NCBI RefSeq assembly: GCF_014779595.1
Contig: NZ_JACXZT010000018.1
Coordinates: forward strand, 62,001 to 126,000
Length of the DNA stretch: 64,000 bases
Source of the DNA: Halomonas sp. ML-15
GTDB taxonomy: Bacteria > Pseudomonadota > Gammaproteobacteria > Pseudomonadales > Halomonadaceae
Direction: 5' to 3'
Of this stretch, positions 22,808 through 31,760 are shown piece by piece. The position numbers and the translations under genes are program-made. The notes below the pieces were generated by a model, which saw only the letters and a program-made list of their open reading frames with translations, searched no databases and had not been told where the DNA came from. Numbering within the stretch: position 1 is the stretch's first letter; every line of letters begins with the position of its first letter.

Positions 22808-24832
22808 TTAGCCGCTGCTCGTCGAAGGTGTAGCCGCCGCCTCACGACGACTGGCCAACCAGTTGCCGCCGATCGCCAGCGCCATCACCACCACCCCGAC
22901 GATCTCGGCCAGCAGGTTGGGATAGAACACTGCAATGATCGACGGCACGATAAGCAGCCGCGGCAGCCACGACATGCGCGTGAACAGATAGCCCTCCAGC
23001 GCCGCCGCAAAGGCACATAGCGCAAATATCGCGATCACCCCGTTCCAGATCACCACCGGTACCGGGCCGCCAACGATGATCTCCGGGTTGAAGACCATGA
23101 ACATCGGGATCAGGTAGAGCCCCTTGGCAAACTTCCAGGCCTGGAAGCCGGTTTCCATCGGCTTGGAGCCAGCGATCGCCGCCCCAGCGAAGCCGGCCAG
23201 GGCTATCGGTGGCGTAACGTTGGAGTCCTGCGAGTACCAGAACACCACCAGGTGGGCAATCAGCAGCGGCACGCCGAACTCGGCGGTCAGCGCCGGGCCG
23301 ACCAGCACGATCAGCACGATATAGCTGGCGGTCACCGGCAAGCCCATGCCCAGGATCAGGCTGGCCAGCAGCACCATCACCAGCGCCAGCACCAGGTTGC
23401 CACCGGAGAAAGCCATCATCATGGAGGAGAACTTCAGCCCCAGGCCAGTCAGGCCGACCACGCCGACGATGATACCGGCCACGGCACACGCCATGGAGAC
23501 CGCCACGGCGTTGCGCGCACCCAGCTCCAGGCCCTCGACCAGCTTGATAAAGCCGGCGATCACCACCCGCTTGATGCTCTCGAAGGTCACCGCCTGCCCC
23601 TGGCGAGGCGCCACGAACAGGAACCAGATCGTGTAGCGCAGCACCGCCACCGCGACCATGGTGACCACCGCATAGAAGCCCACCCGCATCGGCGAGAGGT
23701 TCATCACCAGTAGCCATACCAGCACGCCCAGCGGCAGCAGGAAGTGCCAGCCGTCGCGCATCACATCGCGCATCTTGGGCAGCTCGCTGCGCGCCATGCC
23801 CTGCATGCCCTGCTTGAGCGCGATGATATGCACGAACAGGTAAACGGTGGCGAAGTACATGATCGCCGGCAGGATGCTGACCTTGACCACTTCGAGGTAA
23901 GGGGTATTGGTGTACTCGGCGATCAGGAAGGCGCCGGCGCCCATCAGCGGCGGCATGATCTGGCCGCCAGTTGAGGCCGCGGCCTCGATGCCACCGGCCT
24001 GATGCGGCTTGTAGCCGAGGCGTTTCATCAGCGGAATGGTGAAGGCACCGGTGGTCACCACATTGGCGATGGCACTGCCGGAGATCGAGCCCATGCCCGC
24101 CGAGGCAAGCACCGCCGCCTTGGCCGGTCCACCGCGCTGCCGACCGGTCGCCGCGTAGGCCATATCGATAAAGAACTTGCCGGCCCCGGTGCTCTCGAGG
24201 AAGGCGCCAAACAGCACGAAGATAAAGATATAGGTCGCCGCCACGCCCAGCGGCAGGCCAAAGATGCCCTCCTGACCAAGATAGAGCTGGCCGGCAACGC
24301 GATCCAGATTGTAGCCGCGGTGCTCGAGAATGCCAGGCAGCCACTGACCGAGCCACGGCAGCTCACCGCGCGGCCCGGCGAAAGCGTAGACGATGGCCAG
24401 CACGCCGATCAGCGTCATGCCGAAGCCCACCGCGCGACGGCTAGCCTCGAGCACGGTAACGGTAGCGATGCAGGCGATCAGGATATCCGTCTCGCTCCAG
24501 AAGCCGGCCCGCGAGATGATCTCATCGAGGAAGAACAGAATATAGCCGCCGGTTACCAGCGCCCCGGCAAAGAACACCGCATCGATCAGCCAGCCGATAA
24601 TGCCGCGTTTGCGCCCCGGGCCAAACACCGGAAAGATCAGGAAGGCCAGCATCATGATCAGCGCCAGGTGAATACCGCGCTGGTAGAACAGTCCCAGCGG
24701 CTGGATACCCGCCGAATAGAGCTGGAACAGTGACAGCCCTACCGCCACGATGGTGATCAACCACAGCACCGCGCGGGGTTGGATAGCGTTGCCGCCCGGC
24801 ATCTGCACCGGCGGGCTCGTAGAGTCGCTCAT
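22808..24832 (-). CDS. TAXI-type TRAP transporter fused 4TM/12TM permease
   Basis: This 674-residue membrane protein joins the small (first about 130 residues) and large (about 150 onward) subunits of a TAXI-family TRAP transporter. Characteristic segments are Gly-Ser-Ile-Ser-Gly-Ser-Ala-Ile-Ala-Asn-Val (about 257-267), Gly-Gly-Gln-Ile-Met-Pro-Pro-Leu-Met-Gly-Ala and Asp-Ser-Asn-Val-Thr-Pro-Pro-Ile-Ala-Leu. It is the last gene of an operon TAXI-SBP, DUF1850, permease. Substrates of this class are usually C4-dicarboxylates, glutamate or related compounds; the specific one is unknown. Confidence 0.93.
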   Translation of the reverse strand: MSDSTSPPVQMPGGNAIQPRAVLWLITIVAVGLSLFQLYSAGIQPLGLFYQRGIHLALIMMLAFLIFPVFGPGRKRGIIGWLIDAVFFAGALVTGGYILFFLDEIISRAGFWSETDILIACIATVTVLEASRRAVGFGMTLIGVLAIVYAFAGPRGELPWLGQWLPGILEHRGYNLDRVAGQLYLGQEGIFGLPLGVAATYIFIFVLFGAFLESTGAGKFFIDMAYAATGRQRGGPAKAAVLASAGMGSISGSAIANVVTTGAFTIPLMKRLGYKPHQAGGIEAAASTGGQIMPPLMGAGAFLIAEYTNTPYLEVVKVSILPAIMYFATVYLFVHIIALKQGMQGMARSELPKMRDVMRDGWHFLLPLGVLVWLLVMNLSPMRVGFYAVVTMVAVAVLRYTIWFLFVAPRQGQAVTFESIKRVVIAGFIKLVEGLELGARNAVAVSMACAVAGIIVGVVGLTGLGLKFSSMMMAFSGGNLVLALVMVLLASLILGMGLPVTASYIVLIVLVGPALTAEFGVPLLIAHLVVFWYSQDSNVTPPIALAGFAGAAIAGSKPMETGFQAWKFAKGLYLIPMFMVFNPEIIVGGPVPVVIWNGVIAIFALCAFAAALEGYLFTRMSWLPRLLIVPSIIAVFYPNLLAEIVGVVVMALAIGGNWLASRREAAATPSTSSG

Positions 24833-24862
24833 GGATTCCTCGTCAGACGTCGTCTGGCTCGC

Positions 24863-25387
24863 TCAATGCTCGAGCGTGATAAGTTGTAGTGTGACTCGTT
24901 CGCCGCTGGCCTGCTCGCTGAGACTCAACGACTGTGTCTCACCGCCCTCCTCCCAGATCAGGCGATGATCTACCGCATGAGACCCCACTCTCAGCGCATA
25001 GCGGTTGTGGAGAACGGGCTCATCAATATTCTCGATCCAATAGCCGCCCTGGCCATCGGAGACCTGCTCGCCGCGCCCCTGGGAGTGACCCAGGCCCGCC
25101 GCAAAATCGGGCTGGTGGCTGCGTTCCAGCTGCATTTCGCCGGCCACATTGCGGTAGCAATCGAGCACCGTGAAATGGCGCACCGAGTGGTTCCAGGCCA
25201 GGCACCAGCGCTCACCCGATGCCCGCTCCACGTCGGCCAGAACGACGCCGCTCTCGCTCACCGCCTGCAAGGCGGCAGGGTGCGCCGCATCATCGGCCAC
25301 CGCTAATATGGAGACGCTGCAACACAACAGCAGGGCGGACACCAGTGTCCGCCCTGCCAGGTTGCTAGATCGCACGATGCGTATCAT
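24863..25387 (-). CDS. DUF1850 protein, TAXI-TRAP accessory
   Basis: This protein of about 174 residues has an N-terminal signal peptide (hydrophobic Leu-Val-Ser-Ala-Leu-Leu-Leu region) and the DUF1850 pattern Trp-x-x-x-x-x-His-Ser-Val (residues 65-73 region). DUF1850 proteins are encoded with TAXI-type TRAP permeases, as here, and probably act in the periplasm or membrane with the transporter. The ATG at 25387 is one codon after a GTG and no strong ribosome-binding site is visible. Confidence 0.75.
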   Translation of the reverse strand: MIRIVRSSNLAGRTLVSALLLCCSVSILAVADDAAHPAALQAVSESGVVLADVERASGERWCLAWNHSVRHFTVLDCYRNVAGEMQLERSHQPDFAAGLGHSQGRGEQVSDGQGGYWIENIDEPVLHNRYALRVGSHAVDHRLIWEEGGETQSLSLSEQASGERVTLQLITLEH

Positions 25388-25414
25388 CACATCAGTGGAT
25401 AGCGTGTGCCGCGA

Positions 25415-26374
25415 TTATTCGCGCAGACGATCCGGGATATCCGCGTCGACTTCTTCGAAGTAGCGAATCGCGCCCGGGTGCAGCGGTACCGGCGTGGACT
25501 CCATGGTGAACTCGATAGTGGTGTCGTTGGCCGCCGGGTGCACGGCAATCAGCTCGTCAGTATGCTCGAACAGCAGCTTGGTCAGCTGGTAGGCCAGCTC
25601 TTCGTCCATATCGGAATTGACCACCAGCACGTTGGGAATCCCGATGGTCTGTACGGCCTCGTCCATGCCATCGTACATACCGGCCTCGAGCTCATAGGGG
25701 GCGAATACCGGCTCGACTTCCTGGGCGTTGGCGATCTCCTCGTCGGAGAAGCCGATCAGGCGAATATCGCGGGTCGCCGCCAGGTTGAGGATCGAGCTGG
25801 TGGGCGGCCCAACGCTCCAGAAACCGGCGTCGATGTCACCGTCGCGGATCGCGTCGGCGGTCTCGTTGAAATTGAGACGCTGGGGATTGAAGTCATCGTA
25901 GCTCATGCCGTTGGCTTCGAGCAGCGCGCGAGCGTTGAGCTCGGTGCCGCTGCCTGGCGCCCCTACGGAGACGCGCTTGCCTTCGAGGTCGGCCAGCGAC
26001 TCGATATCGGAGTCGGCCAGGGTCACAAGTTGGACGGCGTTGGGATAGACCGACGCGAGTGCCCGAGTGTTCTCGATCTGGCGCTCTTCGAAATCGCCGG
26101 TACCGTTATAGGCTTGATAGACGGTATCGGCCAGGGCCAAGGCCAGGTCGGCATCGCCGCGCATGATCAAGCCCATGTTCTCCACAGAGGCGCCGGTCAC
26201 TTCGGCAGTGGCATCAGCCCCCTCGATATGCTCGTTGATCATTTCGGCGAAGCCGCCACCGATCGGATAGTAAACCCCACCGGTACCGCCGGTGGCGATG
26301 GACAGCTGCTGGGCAGCTGCCAGTGGCGCAGTGGCCAATAGCGAAGCGGCGACTGCATATTTGATTGTGCGCAT
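25415..26374 (-). CDS. TAXI family TRAP transporter substrate-binding protein
   Basis: This 319-residue protein has a signal peptide (1 to about 21, ending Leu-Ala-Ala-Ala) and the TAXI start Ile-Ala-Thr-Gly-Gly-Thr-Gly-Gly-Val-Tyr-Tyr-Pro, with Ser-Val-Gly-Ala-Pro-Gly-Ser-Gly-Thr-Glu in the ligand cleft. GGAGGAAGTCC before the ATG at 26374 settles the start, eleven codons inside the longest frame. It delivers the ligand to the fused permease encoded downstream. Confidence 0.93.
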   Translation of the reverse strand: MRTIKYAVAASLLATAPLAAAQQLSIATGGTGGVYYPIGGGFAEMINEHIEGADATAEVTGASVENMGLIMRGDADLALALADTVYQAYNGTGDFEERQIENTRALASVYPNAVQLVTLADSDIESLADLEGKRVSVGAPGSGTELNARALLEANGMSYDDFNPQRLNFNETADAIRDGDIDAGFWSVGPPTSSILNLAATRDIRLIGFSDEEIANAQEVEPVFAPYELEAGMYDGMDEAVQTIGIPNVLVVNSDMDEELAYQLTKLLFEHTDELIAVHPAANDTTIEFTMESTPVPLHPGAIRYFEEVDADIPDRLRE

Positions 26375-26538
26375 GGACTTCCTCCGGTCGTGAAACCTGA
26401 CGTTCATTATGATTGTTGGCGGTCCGCCGCACCTGATCGTCGGGCGGCCGCACTCATGAAAAACCTAGCACGTCAGTCGCCTAGGTGACTACAACGACAA
26501 TTTCACCATTGTCTGATACGGCAAGATATGCTGCCCAT

Positions 26539-27078
26539 TCAACGCTCGCCGCTGAGCCAGGCCGGGGTCAGTTCATGCTGGCCGTCGCCATCGGTCACAT
26601 AGAGTGTGTCCTCGCTGATCATCACCGCCCAATCGATGGTGCGCGGCAGGCCCTCGGCCAGCGCCGCCAGCGGCGCGTCGGGCAGGCTTGCGACATGCAC
26701 GTTGGCCAGCGTCTCCGCCGTGGCCAGCACACGCGACGCCCAGGCGTCGACCTTGCCGTAGGCCAGCAACGAGACCCGCTCGGCGCGTCGCGAGCACCAG
26801 GTAAGGCGGTCGGCATCGGGCAGGCCCACCTCGATCCAGTGCAGCACCCGTCCGTCGAGGCTCTTGTGCCACAGCGCCGGCTCGTCGACATCTGACAGCC
26901 CGCGCCCAAAGGCCAGCGTCTCGTCATACCACAGCGCATGGGCCAGCAGCCTCACCGCCAGGCGTGTTTCGGTTTCCGACGGGTGTCGGGCCACGGTGAA
27001 ACGCTCGGTGGCATAGACGCCGCGATCCAGGTCGGTAAGCGACAGGTTCACTTTATAGGGGGTCGCGCTAAGCGCCAT
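26539..27078 (-). CDS. yaeQ: YaeQ family protein
   Basis: This 179-residue protein matches YaeQ over its full length, including Met-Ala-Leu-Ser-Ala-Thr-Pro-Tyr-Lys at the start and a PD-(D/E)xK-like fold inferred for the family. YaeQ is compact, cytoplasmic and of unclear biochemical function; it was linked to antitermination suppression of RfaH loss in enterobacteria. It stands alone between the TRAP operon and the divergent HTH gene. Confidence 0.88.
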   Translation of the reverse strand: MALSATPYKVNLSLTDLDRGVYATERFTVARHPSETETRLAVRLLAHALWYDETLAFGRGLSDVDEPALWHKSLDGRVLHWIEVGLPDADRLTWCSRRAERVSLLAYGKVDAWASRVLATAETLANVHVASLPDAPLAALAEGLPRTIDWAVMISEDTLYVTDGDGQHELTPAWLSGER

Positions 27079-27242
27079 TGCAAGATCCTGATGTTCAAGG
27101 CAATAAATGAAGCAATGCCGAGTAGTCTACGCGCTCTCTTGAGGCAGGTCTGCGCGGGGTAAAAAAATCTCCGAGAAGCGCTGGAAGATTGCCGCAAAAC
27201 CTTGCATCCTGAGCGGGTCGCAAGCCAAGCCAACGGAGCCTC

Positions 27243-27512
27243 ATGAGCACGGCACGATTAACGACCGGTTGGGACCTGCGCGGACCATCGCCAGCGACAC
27301 CCGACCTGGACGTACGGGAACTCGAGAAGCGTTCCCGTCTGATGCGCGTCGTCACTCGCCGCATCGCCCTATCTGACCTGCCCAACCGCGAGATTGCTCA
27401 GCGCGCCGGCATTCCCACGCAGCGCCTGAGCGACCTGCTGGCCGGCAAGATCGAGCACTTTTCCGTCGAAGAACTGGAAATCCTGCGTCATAGCGTCGAA
27501 GACGAGGAGTAG
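27243..27512 (+). CDS. small HTH (XRE-like) DNA-binding protein
   Basis: This 89-residue protein has a helix-turn-helix at about residues 42-80 (Leu-Pro-Asn-Arg-Glu-Ile-Ala-Gln-Arg-Ala-Gly followed by Gln-Arg-Leu-Ser-Asp-Leu-Leu-Ala-Gly-Lys). The domain resembles the XRE-type HTH of small regulators and HigA-like antitoxins. No toxin gene is adjacent. Its stop codon directly abuts the ATG of the oxidoreductase gene, so it heads the operon and is a candidate local regulator. Confidence 0.7.
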   Translation: MSTARLTTGWDLRGPSPATPDLDVRELEKRSRLMRVVTRRIALSDLPNREIAQRAGIPTQRLSDLLAGKIEHFSVEELEILRHSVEDEE

Positions 27513-28661
27513 ATGGCCCGCGAGCTGCTGCTGGTGGGTGGCGGTCATAGCCATGTCGAGGTCCTGCGCCGTTTTGCGCTGACCCCCGACCCCGAGGTGC
27601 GCCTGACGCTGGTCAGTCGCGACCGTTTTACGCCCTACTCCGGCATGCTGCCCGGCTACCTCGCCGGGCACTATGCGTTCGACGACGTGCATATCGACCT
27701 CGCACCGCTGGCCGAGGCCGCTGGCGCACGATTCCTGCGCGACAGCGTCGACGGACTCGACCTCGCCGCACAGCGGGTGATCCCCCATGACCACTCGCCA
27801 CTCAGCTATGATCGCCTGTCGCTCAATATCGGTGCCTCCCCACAGCTGGCCACCGTGCCCGGCGCTGCCGAGCATGCAACTCCGGTCAAACCCATCGACG
27901 GGCTCAATTCGCGCTGGCTGGCACTGCTCGAGCGTCTGCAGCACAGCCCGGTCGACAAGACCATCATGGTCGTCGGCGGCGGCGCCGGCGGTGTGGAAGT
28001 GCTGCTGGCCATGCAGCAGCGCCTGCAGCGGCTATGCCGTGAGCGCGGTCTGCCCGAGTCGCTGCTGCATTTCTGTCTGGTCACTCGCGGCCCGCGGCCA
28101 CTGACCAACCACAATGCCCGCGTCCAACGTCGTTTCGCCCGCCTGCTAACACAACGCGGCGTAGCACTTCACAGCGATGCCGAGGTGGTCAGGGTCGATG
28201 CCGGCCAGGTTCACATTGCCGACGGCCGCATCCTCGACTTCGATGAGCTGCTATGGGCGACCCAAGCCGGCGCCGCGCCCTGGTTGGCCGACACCGGCCT
28301 GACGCTGGACGGGGCCGGTTTTATCCGGGTCGACGACCACCTGGCCAGCGTCAGCCACCCCCACGTATTCGCCGCCGGCGATATCGCCTCGATGGTCAAC
28401 TATCGCCGCGACAAGGCCGGGGTGCAGGCCGTGCGCCAGGGGCCGCCTCTGGCCGACAACCTGCGCGCCAGCCTCCACGACCGGGCGCTGACCCGCTATC
28501 GCCCTCAGCGCCGCCACCTGGCGCTGATCAGTACCGGCGACCGCCATGCCGTCGCCTCACGCGGCCCCTGGAGCTGGTCAGGCGACTGGGTATGGCGCTG
28601 GAAGGACCGCATCGACCGGCGTTTCATGGCCCGCTACCGGCCTCCGTTGACAGCCCCATAA
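27513..28661 (+). CDS. FAD-dependent pyridine nucleotide-disulfide-type oxidoreductase of the SelD-linked family
   Basis: This 382-residue protein has two dinucleotide folds: Leu-Val-Gly-Gly-Gly-His-Ser-His near residue 7 and Val-Val-Gly-Gly-Gly-Ala-Gly-Gly-Val near residue 152. The FAD motif Val-Phe-Ala-Ala-Gly-Asp-Ile is near 287. The sequence Phe-Thr-Pro-Tyr-Ser-Gly-Met-Leu-Pro-Gly is typical of the family found fused to, or encoded next to, selenophosphate synthetase SelD. No selD is in this window. It starts immediately after the HTH gene and is followed at 63 bp by a PhnD-like binding protein. The electron acceptor is unknown. Confidence 0.78.
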   Translation: MARELLLVGGGHSHVEVLRRFALTPDPEVRLTLVSRDRFTPYSGMLPGYLAGHYAFDDVHIDLAPLAEAAGARFLRDSVDGLDLAAQRVIPHDHSPLSYDRLSLNIGASPQLATVPGAAEHATPVKPIDGLNSRWLALLERLQHSPVDKTIMVVGGGAGGVEVLLAMQQRLQRLCRERGLPESLLHFCLVTRGPRPLTNHNARVQRRFARLLTQRGVALHSDAEVVRVDAGQVHIADGRILDFDELLWATQAGAAPWLADTGLTLDGAGFIRVDDHLASVSHPHVFAAGDIASMVNYRRDKAGVQAVRQGPPLADNLRASLHDRALTRYRPQRRHLALISTGDRHAVASRGPWSWSGDWVWRWKDRIDRRFMARYRPPLTAP

Positions 28662-28724
28662 GCGACGTGTCGATCTGCTATCATGCGGGCTTTCTTGGTC
28701 CTCAGATAGAGTGGATAGCCCGAC

Positions 28725-29609
28725 ATGGAAAGCCCCAATATGCTACGGCGCCTGATCGTTACCGGCAGCGCCGGCCTCGCGCTGCTGCTAGCCCCGCTGG
28801 CCGCTGCCAGCACGCTGGTATTCACCGCCATCCCCGACGAAGATGAAACGCGACTGCAGCAACGCTTTCAGGCGGTGGCCGACTATCTCGCCGACGAGCT
28901 CGAGGTGGACGTGCGCTTCATTCCGGTCACCTCCTATGCCGCTTCGGTCACCGCCTTTCGCAATAACCAGGTGCAGCTGGCCTGGTTCGGCGGCTTTACC
29001 GGGGTTCAGGCCCGCGAGATGGTGCCCGGTTCACGGGCCATTGCGCAGGGTGTCGAAGATCCGGCGTACAAGAGCTACTTTATCGCCAACCATGGCACGG
29101 GCCTTGAACCCCACGACGGCGACACCGCCCCCGAGGGGCTACGCGACCTGACCTTCAGCTTCGGCTCGCAGAGCTCCACCTCCGGGCGTCTGCTGCCGGA
29201 GTACTTTCTGCGCGAACACCTCGGCGACTCACCGGATGAGCTGTTCTCCCGAGTCGGCTTCAGCGGCAACCACAGCCGCACCATCTCGGTGGTGCAGTCC
29301 GGCGCCTACCAGGCCGGCGTGGTCAGCTACAAGGCGTGGGAGAACGAGCTCGAAGCCGGCAATATCGACCTCGAGCGCGTCCAGGTGATCTGGGAGAGCC
29401 CGCCCTACCCCGACTACCAGTGGACGGTACGCGGCGACATCGACGAGCGCTTCGGCGACGGCTTCACCGAGCGCCTGCAGCAGGCGCTGCTCGACATGGA
29501 CGACCCCGAACTGCTGGCGAGTTTCCCCCGCGCGGGCTTTATCCCCGCCGAGAACGACGACTATCAGGAAATCCTCGACGTCGCCCGTCAGTTGGAACTG
29601 CTCGACTGA
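28725..29609 (+). CDS. PhnD-like ABC transporter substrate-binding protein (putative selenate type)
   Basis: This 294-residue protein has a signal peptide (about 6-28) and the phosphate/phosphonate-binding fold of PhnD-like proteins: Phe-Thr-Ala-Ile-Pro-Asp-Glu-Asp at the mature start, Gln-Leu-Ala-Trp-Phe-Gly-Gly in the first lobe, Ser-Gln-Ser-Ser-Thr-Ser-Gly-Arg in the anion-binding loop and Ser-Gly-Asn-His. The subgroup located beside SelD-linked oxidoreductases has been proposed to bind selenate or a related oxyanion; phosphite, phosphonate or another ester are alternatives. The start could be the internal ATG at 28740. Its stop overlaps the ATPase start by one base. Confidence 0.75.
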   Translation: MESPNMLRRLIVTGSAGLALLLAPLAAASTLVFTAIPDEDETRLQQRFQAVADYLADELEVDVRFIPVTSYAASVTAFRNNQVQLAWFGGFTGVQAREMVPGSRAIAQGVEDPAYKSYFIANHGTGLEPHDGDTAPEGLRDLTFSFGSQSSTSGRLLPEYFLREHLGDSPDELFSRVGFSGNHSRTISVVQSGAYQAGVVSYKAWENELEAGNIDLERVQVIWESPPYPDYQWTVRGDIDERFGDGFTERLQQALLDMDDPELLASFPRAGFIPAENDDYQEILDVARQLELLD

Positions 29610-30262
29610 TGATCCCGCTGGCGCTCACTGATGCCGTAGCCGCCTACGGCGAGACTCGCGTACTCGGGCCACTGAGCCTGACGCTTGCCCCCGGCGAGCG
29701 GGTCGCGCTGGTCGGCAAGAGCGGTGCCGGCAAGTCGACGCTGCTGGCGCTGATGCACGAAGAGTGGCGCGAGCGGGAGGTGGCGCTGATGCCTCAGGCG
29801 TTGGGGCTGGTGGACACCCTGTCGGTGTTCCATAACGTCTATATGGGGCGCCTGGATCGCCACCCCTGGTGGCGCAACCTGCTTACCCTGGTGCGGCCGC
29901 GACCCAGCGACGTCGCCGAAGTCGACGCCCTGCTCGAGCGCCTCGGCATCGCCGACAAGCGCTGGACGCCCTGCGGCGAGCTCTCCGGCGGCCAGCGCCA
30001 GCGGGTGGCCTCGGCGCGGGTGCTCTATCAGGGCGGCGAGGTGCTGCTCGCCGACGAGCCGGTTTCGGCCCTCGACGGCCCCCAGGCCGCCAGCGTGATG
30101 CAGGCCCTGGCCGACGGCTATCCAACGGCGGTGGTGGCGATGCACGACCTCGACCTGGCGCTGCGCTACTGCACCCGGGTAGTCGGCATTCAGGCCGGCG
30201 AGATCGCCATCGACCAGCCCAGCCAGCGCTTGAGCGTCCACGACCTCCAGCCCCTCTACTGA
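29609..30262 (+). CDS. PhnC-like ABC transporter ATP-binding protein
   Basis: This 217-residue ATPase has Walker A Gly-Lys-Ser-Gly-Ala-Gly-Lys-Ser-Thr (about 34-42), signature Leu-Ser-Gly-Gly-Gln-Arg-Gln-Arg and Walker B Leu-Leu-Ala-Asp-Glu-Pro, then the switch His. The real start is the ATG at 29609 overlapping the preceding stop (TGATG); the longer open frame upstream is a shadow of the binding-protein gene. It powers the permease encoded ten bases downstream. Confidence 0.9.
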   Translation: MIPLALTDAVAAYGETRVLGPLSLTLAPGERVALVGKSGAGKSTLLALMHEEWREREVALMPQALGLVDTLSVFHNVYMGRLDRHPWWRNLLTLVRPRPSDVAEVDALLERLGIADKRWTPCGELSGGQRQRVASARVLYQGGEVLLADEPVSALDGPQAASVMQALADGYPTAVVAMHDLDLALRYCTRVVGIQAGEIAIDQPSQRLSVHDLQPLY

Positions 30263-30272
30263 CCGCCGCGCC

Positions 30273-31754
30273 ATGACGATGCCGCTCTCCGCCACCGTTC
30301 GCGTGACCCTTGGCCTGATCGCCGTGGCCCTGGCCTGCCTGGCGTTCGGCGACTTCGAGATCAGCACCCACGACCCTTGGCAGGCCCTCGGGCGGCTGTT
30401 CCTGGGGCTGATTCAGCCCGACTTCTCCAGCGTCGACTTCCTCGGCGAAGCGATCCTGCGCACCGTCGCCTTCGCCTTTGTCGGGGTGGGACTCGGCGCG
30501 GCGGCAGGCATGCTGCTGGCGCTGCTCTTTCAGCACCTCTGGGTGCGCACCCTGTGCGCCTTCATTCGCGCCATTCACGAGCTGTTCTGGGCGCTGATCT
30601 TCCTGCAGAGCTTCGGCCTGCACCCGATCACCGGGGTACTGGCCATCGCCATCCCCTATGCCGGCACCTTCGCCAAGGTCTACGCCGAGATCCTCGACGA
30701 GACCGACCCGGAGCCGGCGCGCACTCTGCCACGCCGCGCCGGGCGCCTCTCGGTGCTGCTCTATGCGCGCATCAGCCAGGCCTGGCCGCACCTGGTCAGC
30801 TACACCGCCTATCGCCTCGAGTGCGGCCTGCGCTCCAGCGCGGTGATCGGCTTCGTCGGCATGCCCACCCTCGGCTTCCACCTCGCTGGCGCCTTCGCTC
30901 AGGGCCACTACGCCACCGTCGGCGCACTGCTGATCCTGTTCTACGTGCTGATCGGTACCCTGCGGCTGTGGGTCCGCCCCCGGCTGCTGCCGTTCTACCT
31001 GATTGCCGCGCCCTTCTGCCTGGGCACCGGCCTGCCCATCGTGTGGAGCAACGTCAGTCGCTTCTTCACCCACGACATCGTGCCCGCGCCGCTGCGACGC
31101 GGCGAGGGCCTGGAGGGGCTGGTGCCGTGGTTTAACGATCTATTCGTGCAGCAGGCGCTGCCCGGCATCTGGAACACCCTGCTGCTGACCCAGATCGCGC
31201 TGGTACTCACCGGGATCCTGGCCATGGCGCTGTTCCCGCTGATCTCCCGCCACTTCACCGGGCGCCTGGGCGGCACCGCCGGCCACGTGCTGCTGGTGGT
31301 GATGCGCTCGACGCCGGAGTACCTGCTGGCCTTTATTCTGCTGCAGCTGTGGGGCCCCTCGATGCTGCCGGCGGTGGTCGCACTGGCGCTGCACAACGGC
31401 GGCATCATCGGCCATCTGATAGGCCGCCGCAGCAACGAGATCGCCCTACGCCAGGATGCTCCCCGCGGCGTCGATCGCTACGCCTACGAGGTGGCGCCAC
31501 GGGTCTACGGCCCCTTCCTGGCGCTGCTCTTCTACCGCTGGGAGATCATCATGCGCGAGACGGCGATCCTCGGCATTCTCGGCATCGCCACCCTGGGCTT
31601 CTACGTCGACAGCGCCATCCAGGAGATCCGCTTCGACCGCGCCATGCTGCTGATCCTGATCACCGCCCTGCTCAATATCGGCATCGATATCCTCGCCCGG
31701 CGGCTACGCGCCTACCTGCGCCTGAGGCACGGCATCAACCGCCAGCACTGCTAG
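30273..31754 (+). CDS. PhnE-like ABC transporter permease, two fused permease domains
   Basis: This 493-residue membrane protein carries two copies of a binding-protein-dependent permease domain (about 55-235 and 295-485), each with a conserved coupling segment (Gly-Phe-Val-Gly-Met-Pro-Thr-Leu-Gly-Phe near 192 and Gly-Ile-Leu-Gly-Ile-Ala-Thr-Leu-Gly-Phe near 433). Fusion of the two PhnE-type subunits into one chain gives the whole transmembrane pore. It completes the operon HTH, oxidoreductase, SBP, ATPase, permease. Confidence 0.88.
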   Translation: MTMPLSATVRVTLGLIAVALACLAFGDFEISTHDPWQALGRLFLGLIQPDFSSVDFLGEAILRTVAFAFVGVGLGAAAGMLLALLFQHLWVRTLCAFIRAIHELFWALIFLQSFGLHPITGVLAIAIPYAGTFAKVYAEILDETDPEPARTLPRRAGRLSVLLYARISQAWPHLVSYTAYRLECGLRSSAVIGFVGMPTLGFHLAGAFAQGHYATVGALLILFYVLIGTLRLWVRPRLLPFYLIAAPFCLGTGLPIVWSNVSRFFTHDIVPAPLRRGEGLEGLVPWFNDLFVQQALPGIWNTLLLTQIALVLTGILAMALFPLISRHFTGRLGGTAGHVLLVVMRSTPEYLLAFILLQLWGPSMLPAVVALALHNGGIIGHLIGRRSNEIALRQDAPRGVDRYAYEVAPRVYGPFLALLFYRWEIIMRETAILGILGIATLGFYVDSAIQEIRFDRAMLLILITALLNIGIDILARRLRAYLRLRHGINRQHC

Positions 31755-31760
31755 CTGCCG

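Noticed and set aside
27243-27512. The small HTH protein as an antitoxin of a HigBA-type pair
   Set aside because: No toxin-sized gene lies before or after it; it is fused in an operon with metabolic genes.
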